From Nothopassalora personata (taxonomy: Eukaryota > Ascomycota > Dothideomycetes > Mycosphaerellales > Mycosphaerellaceae): a stretch of 64,000 bases of DNA. The position numbers were made by a program, and so were the translations under genes. The stretch is taken from NCBI GenBank assembly GCA_033816765.1, contig CM066294.1:2604001-2668000 (forward strand), read 5' to 3'. The notes under the pieces are model-generated. The model worked only from the letters and a program-made list of their open reading frames with translations, made no database searches and was not told where the DNA came from. Below, piece after piece: positions 20,790-32,474 of the stretch (position 1 is its first letter; every line of letters begins with the position of its first letter).

Positions 20790-21890
20790 GTCGCCTACGC
20801 CGCCCCTAAGCCCTAGAGTATAGTAGTAGGCGCGTCGTGTAGCCTTAGTTACGAGAAGAGAGGCCTTACGGGCTAAGATTAAAGAGTAAGAGATATAGCG
20901 GGAGATCGAGCGGCTAGAGATCTTACGCGCTATAAGTGTACCGCCTCTAGAGCGTATAGGAGGGAGGAGAGAAGATAACCTCCCTACTATAACCCCTACC
21001 TCTATCTCTATAACTACTAACGATAATCTCATAGTACGAGGCGCGGCCGTAGCGTATACGACGCGACCGCGTCTAAAAGAGCCGACGCCTTTTAGAGGGG
21101 ATTCGATAAGGAAGGTAAGGGTATTCCTTTAGGAGCTCTTACTTATCTTCGCTCTCTTAGGCACTATGTACGCGATAGACGAATTAAAGGTCCTATATAG
21201 GGTTATGTACCTTAGCGGAGAGGTAAGCGAGCGATAGTATACTAACTATAGCGCCGTTAACCTTATAGGGTATATATACTAGGACTTTAAGGAGTTCTAC
21301 CGAGACGTATACGGCGATTCTATAAATCGCGTACTTAACGTTATGTTAGAGTACGAGGTTACGAGATAGAAGGATAACTAGATAGCGCGATAGTTCGCGA
21401 CTAAGCTAGATGTTATAGAGGACTAGTTAGGTAACTACTCAGAAGCGTAACGTATACGGCACCTACTAGCGAAGCTTACGCCTCGCTTATAGTCCGCTAT
21501 CGTTAGCTACTATAATATCTCTACGACTAGAGAAGACCTAGTAGTCCTAGCCTCGCGTATCGAAAGCACCGAGCGCCGAGGTAGTAGCGGAGGGCACGAC
21601 CGCGGACAGTATATATATCGTAAGCGTAAAGCTAAGGGCGTACATAAGCGGGCCGATCGCCTAAAGTAATAGAAGTAGAGTTAAGTACCGGGTACCTTAG
21701 GTACGAGTTAGTAGCGAGACGCCGGTAGCTCGTCTTTAACTAGCTAGAAGTCGAAAGTAGAGTACTACGGCTACGGTAGGAAGGGTTACTATAAGACGGA
21801 GTACCGGAATAGACACCTATAGAAGGACCGCGACGCGTAAGCGGTTCGTAGGTTAGAAACTGTCGAGGCTTTAACTAAGAAGGGTAAATA
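20790..21890 (+). pseudogene. Gag of element H
   Basis: Colinear with the element C Gag: RLKEPTPFRGDSIRKVRVF, ELKVLYRVMYLSGEVSER, DFKEFYRDVYGDSINRV and AKLTPRL. The zinc-knuckle region near 21,760-21,815 is degraded (Cys and His to Tyr). Many TAG stops. Confidence 0.75.
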
Positions 21891-21959
21891 GGGAAAAGGT
21901 AGAGGACTAGGTAAGGGTCGCTCCTAAGTCCGAGTTTCTATATAGACCCCTTAAGGTAA

Positions 21960-23676
21960 GTCGATACGAGTCTAGCGCGTTACTTACGAGGCGCCGTCGA
22001 GACGCGTAAGGGCTTTCGCGAGGCTACGTTTCTTCTAGATAACGGTATAGATTTAAGCTTAGTGTCGTACGAGTATATACTCCGATACTAGATGTAGCCT
22101 ATTAGTAGTGTAAAGCTTCTAAATCTAGAGTCGTACGCGTAGGACTAGGGGCATTACTACGGCGCCTATACGGTTCGCGTACGACTAGCTAACGATATAG
22201 GAGTAGAGCGCGTAAGCGACGCTATCTACTATATAGCGCCTATAGGTAGGCCGTTAGTCATTTTAGGTAGACCCTAGCGGTATCGTAATCGGATAGTAAA
22301 GGCTAATAAGGATAACTAGTAGTACTACGGTATAGAGACGCCTACGATTTAGTAGCGTAACGCACGCGAGTTTCTTAAGGATCTCGAGAGCTTAAAGTAG
22401 GTTTATACGATAAGTGTTCGGGTTATTACTATAGTAGTACCCGAAGGAGAGGGGCCCTCGTAGCCTAAAGAATTTATAGACTTCCGAGATATATACGTAC
22501 CTAATAAGTAGGTAAAGCGTAAGATGCCCGACGGGGTTAAGCATACGATTAATCTCGTTAAAGGAAAGAAACCCCCTTTTAAGCCGCTATACTACTAGTC
22601 CTTAACTAAGCTAGAGGCCTTAAAGGAGTACCTTACGTAAGTAATAGAGAAGGGGTGGATTAGGCGATCCGTAAGCGAGGCGGGTACGCCTATTCTATTC
22701 GTGCTAAAGAAGAATAGTACTCTTAGGCTCTATGTAGATTATAGAGGCCTAAATGAGATTATAGTAAAGAACCGGTACCTACTGCCCCTAATTAGTAAGA
22801 CCTTAGATAGGCTATAGGGCGCTAGGCTCTTTACTATAATCGACCTATAGGATGCCTACTACCGTATTCCTATTAAGCGAGGAGACGAGTAGAAGACTAC
22901 GTTTCGTACGCGATACGGTTACTACGAGTACTTAGTTATGCCTTTTAGGTTAACTAACGCACTAGCTACCTTTTAGGGGTACATTAACAAGGCCCTTACT
23001 TAGTTAGTAGATAACATCTACGTAGTCTACCTAGATAACATGCTTATCTATAGCGTAACGCGTAAGGGGCACGTGCGAGCCGTACGCGCGGTACTAGAGA
23101 GGCTACGAAAGTTCGCCCTATTTACGAACCTAAAGAAGTGTAGCTTCTTCTAGGAGAATGCCGAGTTCCTAGGATTTATCGTAAGTGTCGTAGGCGTATC
23201 GATAGATAGGAGTAGGGTAGCCGTAATCGAGGAATAGCCTACGCCTACGAGTTTTTATAAGGTTTAATCCTTCCTAGGATTCTATAACTTCTATAGGCGC
23301 TTTATCGAAGGATACTCGAGGATTACGAAGCTATTAATAGACCTACTAAAGGGATGTAAGAACGGTAAGAAGTAGGAGCCTCTTATATAGTCCGCTTACG
23401 AGGAGTAAGCGTTCTAACGGCTAAAAGCCGGGTTCTTCGGAGTACCTATCCTAAGGCACTTCGATCCTTCGTTACGTACGAGGATTAAAACGGATGCCTT
23501 AGGTTTTACAATTATAGGCATTATCTCTTAGCTATTTAGGACTAAGTAGCATCTAATTGCCTTCTATTCTCGTAAGATAATACCTACCGAGTGCAATTAT
23601 AAGACCTATAACTAAGAGCTACTAGTAGTAGTAGAGGCATTTAAGTATTAGCGACCGTACCTCGAAGGCGCATCGT
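21960..23676 (+). pseudogene. Protease, RT and partial RNase H of element H
   Basis: Protease stretch EATFLLDNGIDLSLVSYEY near 22,020. RT contains [35 protein letters not shown] and VYLDNMLIYS near 23,020-23,052. It then runs to the RNase H strand VVEAFKY-RPYLEGAS, where element E cuts it at 23,676. The matching region of element C continues past this point, so the end is a real truncation. Confidence 0.8.
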
Positions 23677-24078
23677 TGTTAGGTTTAGTATAACCTAATA
23701 ATATCACAAGTTAAGAAGATAAGCTTAATTAGTTTTATTCTTGGCCGATAAGAAGTTAAGGGAGAGTAATAAAGTAGTAGCTGTCTTATCTTATAAGACT
23801 AAGTAGTAGTAAGGTAGAGGTTAGGTTATAGTATATTCTAAATAGTAATATTAAACAGTAAGTTAAACGCCTCGAAACTATAAGGGGTTCTTAGCGTTCC
23901 TAAATATAAAGGAGATTCGTAGATCTCGGTAATTAGTCTAATCATTCTAAGTATAAGCAGTCTAATTAGTCTAAGTATAAGCAGTCTAATTGCCCTAAGT
24001 CTAAGCGCTTAGGTAGGATAAGTTACGTGTTTGTCTTATCGTTATAATTCTAGGGTCTATAGGAATTATTCCGTAATA
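23677..24078 (-). repeat. 3' LTR of element E
   Basis: A 402-bp LTR. Its minus-strand start TATTACGGAAT resembles the F LTR start TGTTACGGAAT, and its end is CTAAACCTAACA. The U3 part has the same 'TTAGACTAATTAGACTGC'-type tandem motifs as element F, unlike the other LTR of E. Confidence 0.8.
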
Positions 24079-24151
24079 CTATCCCCTTCTTAGCCTAGCT
24101 TCGTCCCGAAGCTTCTTAAGCCGTTATTATCTCTTGTAGTAATAGTTAACT

Positions 24152-24736
24152 ATGTCTTCTTCTTCCTATAAACGCCGTTAACGACTTACTTAGGATACTA
24201 AAATTTCTAGTATCGAAATGGCTCTATACACGAATTGTCGGAAGTCTCGATCCTCGGGCGTAGTAATAAAGTGTATCGTAGGTTCTCGGTCTAGAAAGTG
24301 TTCGGCCTATATTCGAAAAGGCTATAAAGATTACGATGTGCGTCTTTCTCGTCCGGAGTAGGAATGTCTTCGCGATTCGCGCGATAATCTTAAGCTAGAG
24401 CTCGAGAGGATTAAAGAGGAGGAGGTACGGCTAAAGATACGTAAGATCCGTCTTCGGAAATAGCTTCGATTAGCTAAGCGTCGCACCGACGATGCCGTCG
24501 CTAAGGAGTTAGAGGAGCTCGAGGAGGAAGAGGCGCGCGAGGAGTTAGCGTCTCTTAAGCGGGCGTCGGGGGTAGAGGTATCGCCTTCGCTAGTTTCTTT
24601 CTTAGATATTCTAGAGATGCCCGTAAATGACTAGGCGGCGCTTTCTAGAGCGGAGCCTTAGGGCGAGTCCTTTGGGGTAGAGACTTATTAGGGTATTTAT
24701 TTATAAGTTATGTCCCTATTCTTATTAATCGGCTAG
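24152..24736 (+). pseudogene. Antisense frame of element E: Cys-rich, coiled-coil protein
   Basis: The frame opens at ATG 24,152 and, through a few TAG/TAA codons, runs 195 codons to a TAG at 24,734-24,736. It begins MSSSSYKRR. A Cys-rich part follows (ALYTNC ... KCIVGSRSRKCSAYIRKGYKD), then a highly charged helix with heptad-like Leu (RIKEEEVRLKIRKIRLRK, then ELEELEEEEAREELASLKR), then SGVEVSPSLVSF and a conserved tail. Element F holds the same frame with the same length (42,338-42,922). I know no name for it; a zinc-binding plus coiled-coil nucleic-acid-binding role is a guess. Its end overlaps the tRNA-like gene. Confidence 0.65.
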
Positions 24737-24804
24737 GTAGCTTAGTAGTAGAGCGTAAGCTATCTACACTCTTAAGGTCGTAGGTTCGATTCCTACCCTA
24801 GTCG
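24731..24804 (+). tRNA. tRNA-like gene inside element E (Lys-like body, odd anticodon arm)
   Basis: The 74-nt sequence pairs GGCTAGG with CCTAGTC as a 7-bp acceptor stem. It has a D arm GCTT/GAGC (loop AGTAGTA), a perfect T arm GTAGG-TTCGATT-CCTAC and a discriminator G. Box A (TAGCTTAG) and box B (GGTTCGATTCC) are intact. The anticodon arm is abnormal: a 4-bp stem TAAG/CTTA closes an 11-nt loop, 2 nt longer than a standard tRNA, so no anticodon can be assigned. The homologous copy in element F argues that it is a standing part of this family rather than a chance insertion. It lies between pol (minus) and the antisense frame (plus). Confidence 0.6.
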
Positions 24805-24879
24805 CTCGTCGGCCGAGAGATCGATTGTCGTTAGTTATATCGGCGGACCTATTTTTAGTATTGTCGGATTTTTTGCTAA

Positions 24880-27800
24880 CAGTTTTGTAGGTTTTATTTT
24901 AGTTCCTAGGTATTTTCTAATTCGTCGTATCCTTTCTACTTAACAAGGTATCGCTAACCTTTCTTATCTAGGATTTTTTCGACTTTAAATTCGTTTTCTA
25001 CTTCTAGCTCGAAATAGAAGCTTTCCTAGTAGGGTGTTTCAGCGTCTACGGGTTCTAACTTAGAGATGTAGAAGACTAGGTAGATTTTTGCGTCTAGTAG
25101 TAGTCGTAGGCGGCAATTAACTAGTCCTATAACTTTATCGATGAAAAATAGTCCGACCTTAACGTAATCTAGTTTCTTAGTCTATCTTCTTATTCTTAAG
25201 TTTTTTATAAGGAGATAGACCTTATCCCCCTCTTTTAGTAGAGGTGCCATTTTTCTCGTGTTCTACCGTTATCGAGACAGTTTTTATTATACATCTTCGA
25301 TCGCCTTACGTGTTTCTTTATGCACTTCCCTAAGAGTATCCGTCGTTACGATTGCTCTTTCGGCCTATAGGTAAGATCTAGGTGTTCTAAATAGGTTAGG
25401 ATCTTTACTAAAGTTCGCATAGAATAGTGTCGTTAAAGTTGTCTCTAATTTGTAGTTGTTTAGTACAATCTACGCCATTATCAGTAATAAGACCTAGTTG
25501 TCTTATGCATAATTGATGTAGTGTCGTAGGTATTGTTCTAGCGTTTAATTTATCCTTTCGGTTTGTCCGTCTATTTCCGGATAATATACAGTTAACAGCT
25601 TATGTTTAATTCCGATCGTTCCTATAAGCGTCTTCTAGTAATTTAATGTGAATAGCTTATCTCTATCCGTTATAAACGCTTAAGGGAATCCGTAGTATCG
25701 GATAAGTCTATCTAGTACGAGGTATCCGAGCTGCTCTACATTGTACGTTTCCGATGTAGGAATGAAGTGTACGTATTTCGTGAGTCTATTAACTATAACT
25801 AGTATTATGTCGTATAGTTGTTTCGTAACTTAGTCTTTTAACGGTAGGAGTTTCGTAATAAAGTCTATTGTAACTTCGTCCTATGGTTTTATTGGTAGTA
25901 TCCTAAACTGTAGGTAACCGTATTTTACATGTCTCGTAGCCTTGTTTCGTTAGTAGTATACGTATTATTTAATATAGCGTAACACCTTAAGTCTTATCTA
26001 TAGGAATTAGAAACTGCGTTATATTAGGTCTATTGTCTTTAAAGTTCTAGGGTGTCTATAAGTTAGTCCGTCGTAATGTTATCGTATACATTCTTCTTCT
26101 CGATCCTTTAGTACCTAGTATTTTCCTTACGATATAGGGAATTGTTCGTCCTTGTCGCCTAATATCCGTACAATGTTATTAAATTCTCTCGTATTAGCGC
26201 TAAGACTTCCGTCGGGGTTCGTTTTTAGTACTTTGTGTTACACTAGTTCTTTTCCTTCTATATAGTTGCTTCTTCGGCTTAGCGCGTCGGCGCGGCTATT
26301 CTCTCGTCCTAGAGTATATTTAATTTCGAACTTATACTGTCCTAGCAGCTCCGACTAGCGGGCTTGCCTTCGGGTAAGTTCTTTTATCGTCGTAAAGTAC
26401 GTAAGATTCTTATAGTTAGAAAGAATTGTTAACTTCGGTAGGCCCTCGACATATACTCTCTAATGTTATATAGTAGTAACAATAGCTAGAAGCTCTTTAT
26501 TATAGATGTCGTAGTTCTATTCCGCTATAGTTATTTTCCGGGAGTAATAGGCTACTAGGTATCTCTATCTATCGTATGTCTATGTTAGATACGCGCCTAT
26601 TGCTATATTAGACGTATCGGTCTCGATGTAGACTTCCTTACTACTATCAAATAGTCAAAGCGTAGGGGCTAAAGCGCATTGTTCCTTAAGTTTCTTAAAC
26701 GCTTTAATCTGTTCCTTTCCCTATTTCTAGGTAACGTCTTTTCTTATAAGCATCGTTATTAGTACTACTATCTTTACGTAGTCCTTAATGAATTTCCGGT
26801 TATAGTTCGCTAGTCTAAGGAATAATTGTACGTCCTTAACTGTTTTTAGTTCTAGCTATTCTCTAATTAACTATATCTTCGTAGGGTCGATTGTTATCCC
26901 TATAGTGCTAATAATAAAGCCTAAGAATTTAACTTCTTTCTTATAGAATTCGCATTTCTCGGGTACTGTCTTAAATCCTAAACGCGTAAGTCGTTTAAAT
27001 ACGTCCTAGACTTGCTTTATGTAATTCTAAAGGGATCCTTTCGTATAGACTAATATGTCGTCTATGTAAGCGATAACGCATACGTCGAGTAGGTCTCTAA
27101 GTGTCTCATTAATAAGGTCCTAGCAGGATGCGGGTGCGTTAGTTAATCCTATTAGCATAACTAAGAATTCGTAGAGTCCGTATCTTATTCTAAAAGCGGT
27201 TTTCTATTCTTCTCCTTCTACTATTCGTATAGCATAGAAGGCATCTCGTAGGTTAATCTTCGTATATTAGTCCGATCCGGTTAATCTATCTTATACTTCT
27301 TCGATGTTAGGTAGCGGGTATCGGTTCTTAATCGTAATCTCGTTTAACTTCCTATAGTCTTATACGAGTCGTAACTTCCCGTTTGCTTTTAGAACGAACA
27401 CACATAGAGTTCCTACACTCGAGGTGGATCTTCTTATCTATCCTTTAGCTAGCTTCTCCTTTAGCTATTCTCGTAGGGTCTATAGCTCTTTCTTAGACAT
27501 TTAATATAGGGGTCCCTATAGAGGCTCTTTCCCTAGCTAAATGTTTATCTTATAATCCTATAGTTAGTACTTAGGTAAGGCATCCTTACCTCTTTCCTCT
27601 TTAAAGAGTCGCGACTACTTACGATACTCTTTAGGAATACTTAACTCTAAGATGTTAGTATCCTTCGATAGTGCGTTACTTCTATTACTACTAGTAACTT
27701 CGTAACCCGGCGGCCCTACGCTAGTGTCTATTCCGGTCGAAGGTAGTTCTTCTATCCTTCTAGTCGGCGTAAGCTATATCCTATTTAGCTGTCTCTTTAC

Positions 27801-28330
27801 CTTATCTACTAGCGAACGCTACCGCTACGTAGGCTAAATGTCGATAACGTAGTCGCATTCCCTAAATGTAAGTACTCCTCTTCTCTAGTCGATTACTAGA
27901 TTGTGCTTTCTTAACTAAGGCATACCTAGTACGATGTTATAACTGGCTATATTAGTAACATCTAAGATAATCTCCTCGTAGTACCGTTAGATAGTAAGTG
28001 GTAGCGGTATCGTCTCGCGCTCTATACTAGGTAAGGATAATCCGTCTACCGCGATTAATTTATAACCCTCTTTCTTCTTATAGGTAGCGATCCTATGTCT
28101 TATAATAAATAATTCGGAGGTAAAGTTCCCGCTTACTCCGGAATCTATTATAGCATCTATCTTGTGCCCGTTAACGATAATCTTAGTTCAAAATACTGTT
28201 ATCGTTAGTAATACTTAAGCCTTTTCTATGTCGTATAACTCCCTTCGGTCGCTTATTCCTAGGGAGTTAATCCTTTTCCCTATTCGTATATAGAACGTCG
28301 TGCTTCGTATCTCGAGGCCTCCGCTTAAAC
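24880..28330 (-). pseudogene. Pol of element E: protease, RT, RNase H, integrase, chromodomain
   Basis: Minus strand, from right to left. Protease IDAIIDSGVSGNFTSE near 28,140 has an intact D-S-G. RT includes a TLRVYDYRKLN-like region and VIAYIDDILVYT near 27,050. RNase H follows near 26,640. The integrase occupies about 26,100-25,300. A chromodomain with RYLVK-KGYDELENT lies near 24,930. All match element F in order and spacing. Stops at Trp and Gln positions make it inactive. Confidence 0.8.
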
Positions 28331-28399
28331 CTAGCGCGAGCCTTTCTATATCTACACCTACATTCGGTAACGTTCCTAGATCTTCTACGTCTCTAAGTA

Positions 28400-30270
28400 G
28401 AGTACGCGTGCGTATTGTACTACGTTACGTAATTTATTCGATATAAATGTTCCTAACGGTATAAGATATCCGGTTCCTATTATTCGGCTCCCTATCGGTA
28501 GTCGTTCTAGAATAGCGGTTACTAGATTCTCGGTTGTTTCTATAAGTAGGTATCCCTAGGCTATGCCTCGTAGGGTGTCGAGTGTCTTATTAAACTTAAT
28601 AGAGTGTAGCATCCTTCGTCCGCCTATCTTAGGTAGGAATTCCTCGTGCCTTCTTTATAGGTATGCGATTATGTTATATAATTTCTTAGGTACATTAATC
28701 GTAAAGGTTAGTTGTTTATTATCGTCGTTAGTGTCGCTCTCTTCTCCTTCGGAGGAATCTTCTTTGCTTAATTCTTCCGGATCCTAATCTTCTTCGATAG
28801 TATCTAGCCCGGTAGTTTCTTAACTTTCTTCCTATGGTTCCGGTAACTATAATCCGTTCTATCCTAGGTCTTAGTTTTCTTTATCGCTTCTATTATTGTT
28901 AAAGTAGGATTCGTCGATGTCTACTTCTCGGAGCGTAGCATTTTACCTATACGTTACTCCTAAGGTTCCTCTCGGTTATTAAGGCTAATACCCTACGCCT
29001 AACTTCGCGGCGTAGTAAACTTAACACGAGTCTTAGTAATAGAATTGCTAATAAAGGCTTCTATAACCATTTCGAGATTCGGATTCAATCTCGTAGTCGA
29101 CTCTTCGTATTATTATGTTAAACTGTCGTAGTTGGCTCTTTGCACTAAATGGAATAGCTACTATCTACTACCTATAGTATCCTCCTCGTCCTTCTAAGGG
29201 GTCTAGGAGAGGCGTCGTGCTTCTATTACTAGCTCTCTCCCCTAATCTCCGAGTATAGTCGGTATCTCCTCGAGATCTAACGCTACTCTTAGATTTACTA
29301 GTTCGGGGTTGCATTATGTTAAACTGTTCGCGGCGTACTATATTCTTACCGCGGCAGTCCCTTACTAGGTAGCTAGGTTTACTATATCCGTAGTAAGTTC
29401 GTGTTTCTTTTAAACTCCGGGATGCTCTATTCCCGTTACTATTCCTAATCTTACGACCTTTCTCGGTAACGTCGAGTTCTATTAGCTATAGTCCGTAGTA
29501 CGGTTTGTCCCTAGGCTTACTATTATAGTTATCGTAGAAGCCTCTATTACGGTTATTATAGCCCGGTGTGTATCTAGCCTTTCCGGATACCTTAGAGTCG
29601 AATCGTCGTTCTATAGCTCTCTCGTAGAGCTTATCGTTAAGATTAATCGTGACTCTAACGAGGTCGCCTAAGCTATCGATCTTCCGACCGTCCCTTATTA
29701 ACTCGTCCTTAACATGCTCCTTTAGTCCTCTTCGGTACATAACTTAAAGTGCTTCGTCGTCCTAATCGGTAAGTTACGCGTATTCCTAGAATTTAGTAGT
29801 ATATTCGGTAGTAGATGTCTTCTAGGTTAAATGCTAAATAACACGAACGGTAGTAGTAATCTTATTAGAGACACTAAAGACGCTCTTTATAGCATACTTA
29901 AGATAGTTATATAACCTAAAGATTCCGTCGGCATTGTCTTCTCCGTTACTGTCTAGGTATTTCCTAAGGAATGGTTTAACCTAATACTATGCTCGTCCTC
30001 TTAAAAAGGTAGTAGTAAAGATAGGCTTAAGGTTCTTATGCATAGAGTTAAATAAGAAGTATATGTCTATCTAAGAGACCTAAGTGTCGAACTTGTCTCG
30101 GTCGCTATAGTAGTATTCTAGCTTACTAACCTTAAGGGTGTCGTTACCTATATAAGTAGCTAAGGCATTAATAGCATCGTTTACGGTCTAAGGTCGTCGG
30201 GCTCTACTTACTTCACTAGGGGCGGGTGTTCCCCGTTTACTCTATCGGTCTCCTATCGTAGAGGGCGTTT
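28400..30270 (-). pseudogene. Gag region of element E with zinc knuckle
   Basis: Minus strand. The zinc knuckle near 29,345-29,405 reads YYGYSKPSYLVRDCRGK, that is C-x2-C-x4-H-x4-C with three of four ligands turned to Tyr. The Gag core lies to its right (YRRGLKEHVKDELIRDGR and LYERAIERRFDSK at 29,740-29,600, an uninterrupted 84-codon run). An acidic linker follows the knuckle on the protease side near 28,750. Confidence 0.75.
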
Positions 30271-30275
30271 AAAGC

Positions 30276-30733
30276 TATTAGGTTTAGTATAACCTAATAA
30301 TATTACAAGTTAAGAAGACAAGCTCAATCGGGTTTATTCTCGGGCCGATAGGAAGTTAAGGGAGAGTAATAAAGTAGTAGCTGTCTTGTCTTATAAAGAT
30401 TAAGTAGCAGTAAGGTAGAGGTTAGGTTATAGTATATTCTAAACAGTAATATTAAATAGTGAGTTAAACGCCTCTAAACTATAAGGGTTTTTAGCGTTCC
30501 TAAATATAAAAGAGACATTGCTAGTCTTAGTCTTAATCACTTAATCATTAGTAAGCGAGTGATCTTAAATCACTAAGTCGCTAGTAAGCGAGTAATCTCG
30601 AATTACTAAGTCGCTAGTAAGCGAGTGATCTCGAATTACTAAGTCGCTAGTAAGCGAGTAATCTCGTGCGGCGCACGTAATCTCTATAGCTAATAGTTAG
30701 GCGTGCCGTCGTAGCCTAATCCGAACCGTAACA
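30276..30733 (-). repeat. 5' LTR of element E, with different U3 repeats
   Basis: 458 bp. The half next to gag (30,276-30,515) matches the other LTR closely; the outer half does not. The outer half carries four tandem units of 33 bp from 30,550 (each starting AGTAAGCGAGT). It ends CCGTAACA. Tandem repeats in U3 often hold enhancer sites. Confidence 0.75.
30550..30667. repeat. 33-bp tandem repeat in the U3 of the right LTR of E
   Basis: AGTAAGCGAGT starts at 30,550, 30,583, 30,616 and 30,649, a period of exactly 33 bp. Units differ at RIP-like positions. Confidence 0.85.
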
Positions 30734-31900
30734 CTAGCGCGCTAGTAAGCTTCACTTATCGACCCCTTAGGTCATGAGTAAGAAGTAGTACTCGGACCCC
30801 GTCTAGGTGCATAAAAATAGATACCTCCTAGTTACGCGCGAAGCACTTAGTAACTAGATCGAGGCTAGAGTAACGAGGGCACCTCCTAGCTCTAAGACGG
30901 TTACTAAGTTTCTATATAAGGATGTCTTCTATAGGCACGGCTACTATACTAAGATTATGCTTAATAACGCTACGGTTTATACGGCTAAGGTTAAGCAATT
31001 ACTCGTAGGACTTAGTGTTCGAAGAATCCGAATATTACCGTACTATCCGCAATCTAATGCTCCGGTCGAGGTTAGATACCGTCCGATTCTTATAGCGTTA
31101 GTAAAGCTTATAAGGAACATATACCGTAGATAGGAGTAATAGGTACCCGCTGTATTATAGGCTAATAGGACCACGACCTATCGTACTACTAGAAGAACGC
31201 TAGCTTAGGTCCTATATAGCTATCGTACGATTCTACCAATTGAGGTTTAGTACCCGACGTAGGCTAATTATTAATAGGGATCGGTAAGGACAACTAAGGA
31301 CCTCCTTACTATACGTGCGCGTTAACTCTAGGCTCGAGACCTTAGTTTAGAAGAGCTACATGCTCGAAGGAAGCGACTAAGAGAACTTAGTAAGGACTAC
31401 TTTAATTCTTACCGGAATATTAACTCTATTAGTTTCTAGAAGGGTAACCTTATTATAAGGTTCGATAAGCTATATAAGGATAACTTCTTACGCAAGATCG
31501 GTTACCGATAGTAAGGTCTATATCGGGTGTCTAGTGTCTCTAGGGAGTTTAGTACCTATATTCTTAAGGAACTTAATAGTACGCTAATAAAGGGTGTTTA
31601 GGCACGAGAAAACCTTAAGCTAGTTCTAGAGCTTCGCCCGGATAACATAGGAGTATAAGGCCTAGATAATAGGATTAATCTCGTAATAGGGGAGGGAGAA
31701 ATCGCTAATAGCGAAGATAGTAGTAATTCGAACGAGATCGAGCCTATCGCCGACGAAGACGTGCTACCTATAGGAGTTAACGAAAGGGGATCGGATCCTA
31801 AACCGGAATCTAAGAAGCTATAGGTTAGGCCTTATAACCTTTCTATAGCCGAAATTTCACAGTTTAGTAGGATCGAGGCTAAGAACTAATTAGTTAGCAA
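30734..31900 (+). pseudogene. Relic of a Ty3/gypsy integrase and C-terminal region
   Basis: The plus frame reads KFLYKDVFYRHGYYTKIML, NNATVYTAKVKQLL, RRIRILPYYPQSNAPVEV, then an LYSYRTILPIEV stretch. This is the D-N-G ... Y-H-P-Q-S-N-x-x-V-E core and FELV-type region of a gypsy integrase, different in detail from B, C and E/F. A later KVGNLI-type strand (SFWKGNLIIRF-like, near 31,435) and a linker follow. It has no LTR of its own. It is the flank that element E or its recombinant joined. Confidence 0.7.
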
Positions 31901-32109
31901 TAGCGTACGGAGTTTACTTCCCTTAGGTATGTGTTACGTATGCCCTTTAGTTTAGTAAGCCAATTCGGTTATCTAGACTTTACTTTATAGGGTGTTCTTA
32001 CCTTAGTTAGACCTTAGTTAGTAGAGTTACATTTACCGGTCCCGGGACCGGTAAATCGGATTACGTAATAGTATAGCATGCCTCTACCGAATGCTTACCT
32101 AGGTAGTAA
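31901..32109. other. Diverged LTR-like fragment with a 26-bp palindrome
   Basis: It carries a perfect 26-bp palindrome at 32,031-32,056, centred on CCGGTCCCGGGACCGG, followed by ACGTAA. This is the arrangement seen in the K-type LTRs, so it looks like an older, diverged relative lying directly next to the solo LTR. Confidence 0.5.
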
Positions 32110-32474
32110 TGTCTACTAACTACCCTATGTAGGCCTATCCGAGTTATAGTAGTATAGAGCGGCGCTTATGTAAGTAGAGGTATTTGCCGGTCCCGGGACC
32201 GGGAAATTAGGTTACGTAACGAGTAGCGTAGTAGCTAGATAAAATAAGAGGATTAGCGGACCTAAACCCCTATACCCTCTACTCGAGAGGTATGAATTGA
32301 ATTGTTGCCTTAATGCTACGCTTACAATGCTTAACTACGCAGTATATATCTTAATAGCTATACTAGGTCCTACTAGCTTACCTAAATGTCTAATTAAACC
32401 TAAATGAAATTAGGGTAAGTTAGACCTAAGGGACCCCCCTCTAAACCTAAGATTAACATAACCTATTAGTCGTT
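32110..32474 (-). repeat. Solo LTR of the K family
   Basis: Reverse-complement match to 18,826-19,189 over its length, including the GC palindrome (32,187-32,202). No K gag follows on either side, so it is solo, the usual product of recombination between the two LTRs of an insertion. No target duplication is evident. Confidence 0.75.

Larger units (their letters stand above)
20523..23676 (+). mobile_element. Element H: Ty3/gypsy relative of element C, 3'-truncated
   Basis: LTR at 20,523-20,703, then gag and pol colinear with element C. It is inserted into the gag of K and cut at 23,676, in the RNase H domain, by the LTR of element E. No 3' LTR of its own is seen. It is heavily RIP-mutated. 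Confidence 0.8.
23677..30733 (-). mobile_element. Element E: Ty3/gypsy chromovirus on the minus strand
   Basis: LTRs at 30,276-30,733 (5') and 23,677-24,078 (3'), both TG/TA...CA-type. The minus-strand order is gag, zinc knuckle, protease (D-S-G), RT, RNase H, integrase, chromodomain. An antisense frame (24,152-24,736, +) and a tRNA-like gene lie between pol and the 3' LTR. It is a sister of element F. The two LTRs agree in one half but have unrelated U3 parts with different tandem repeats, and no target duplication flanks the unit, so it is probably a recombinant. RIP stops throughout. Confidence 0.85.

Noticed and set aside
24731..24804. Functional host tRNA-Lys gene
   Set aside because: The body resembles a tRNA and has both pol III boxes, but the anticodon arm has an 11-nt loop and weak stem, and the sequence lies inside a retrotransposon in both copies. 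Called tRNA-like instead.
30550..30667. CRISPR-like array (regular 33-bp spacing)
   Set aside because: Units are contiguous tandem repeats without unique spacers, inside a eukaryotic LTR.
23677..30733. A target site duplication for element E
   Set aside because: Bases on the left (GCATCG before the LTR) and right (CTAGCG after it) are similar but not a clean 5-bp match, and the flanks belong to different elements.
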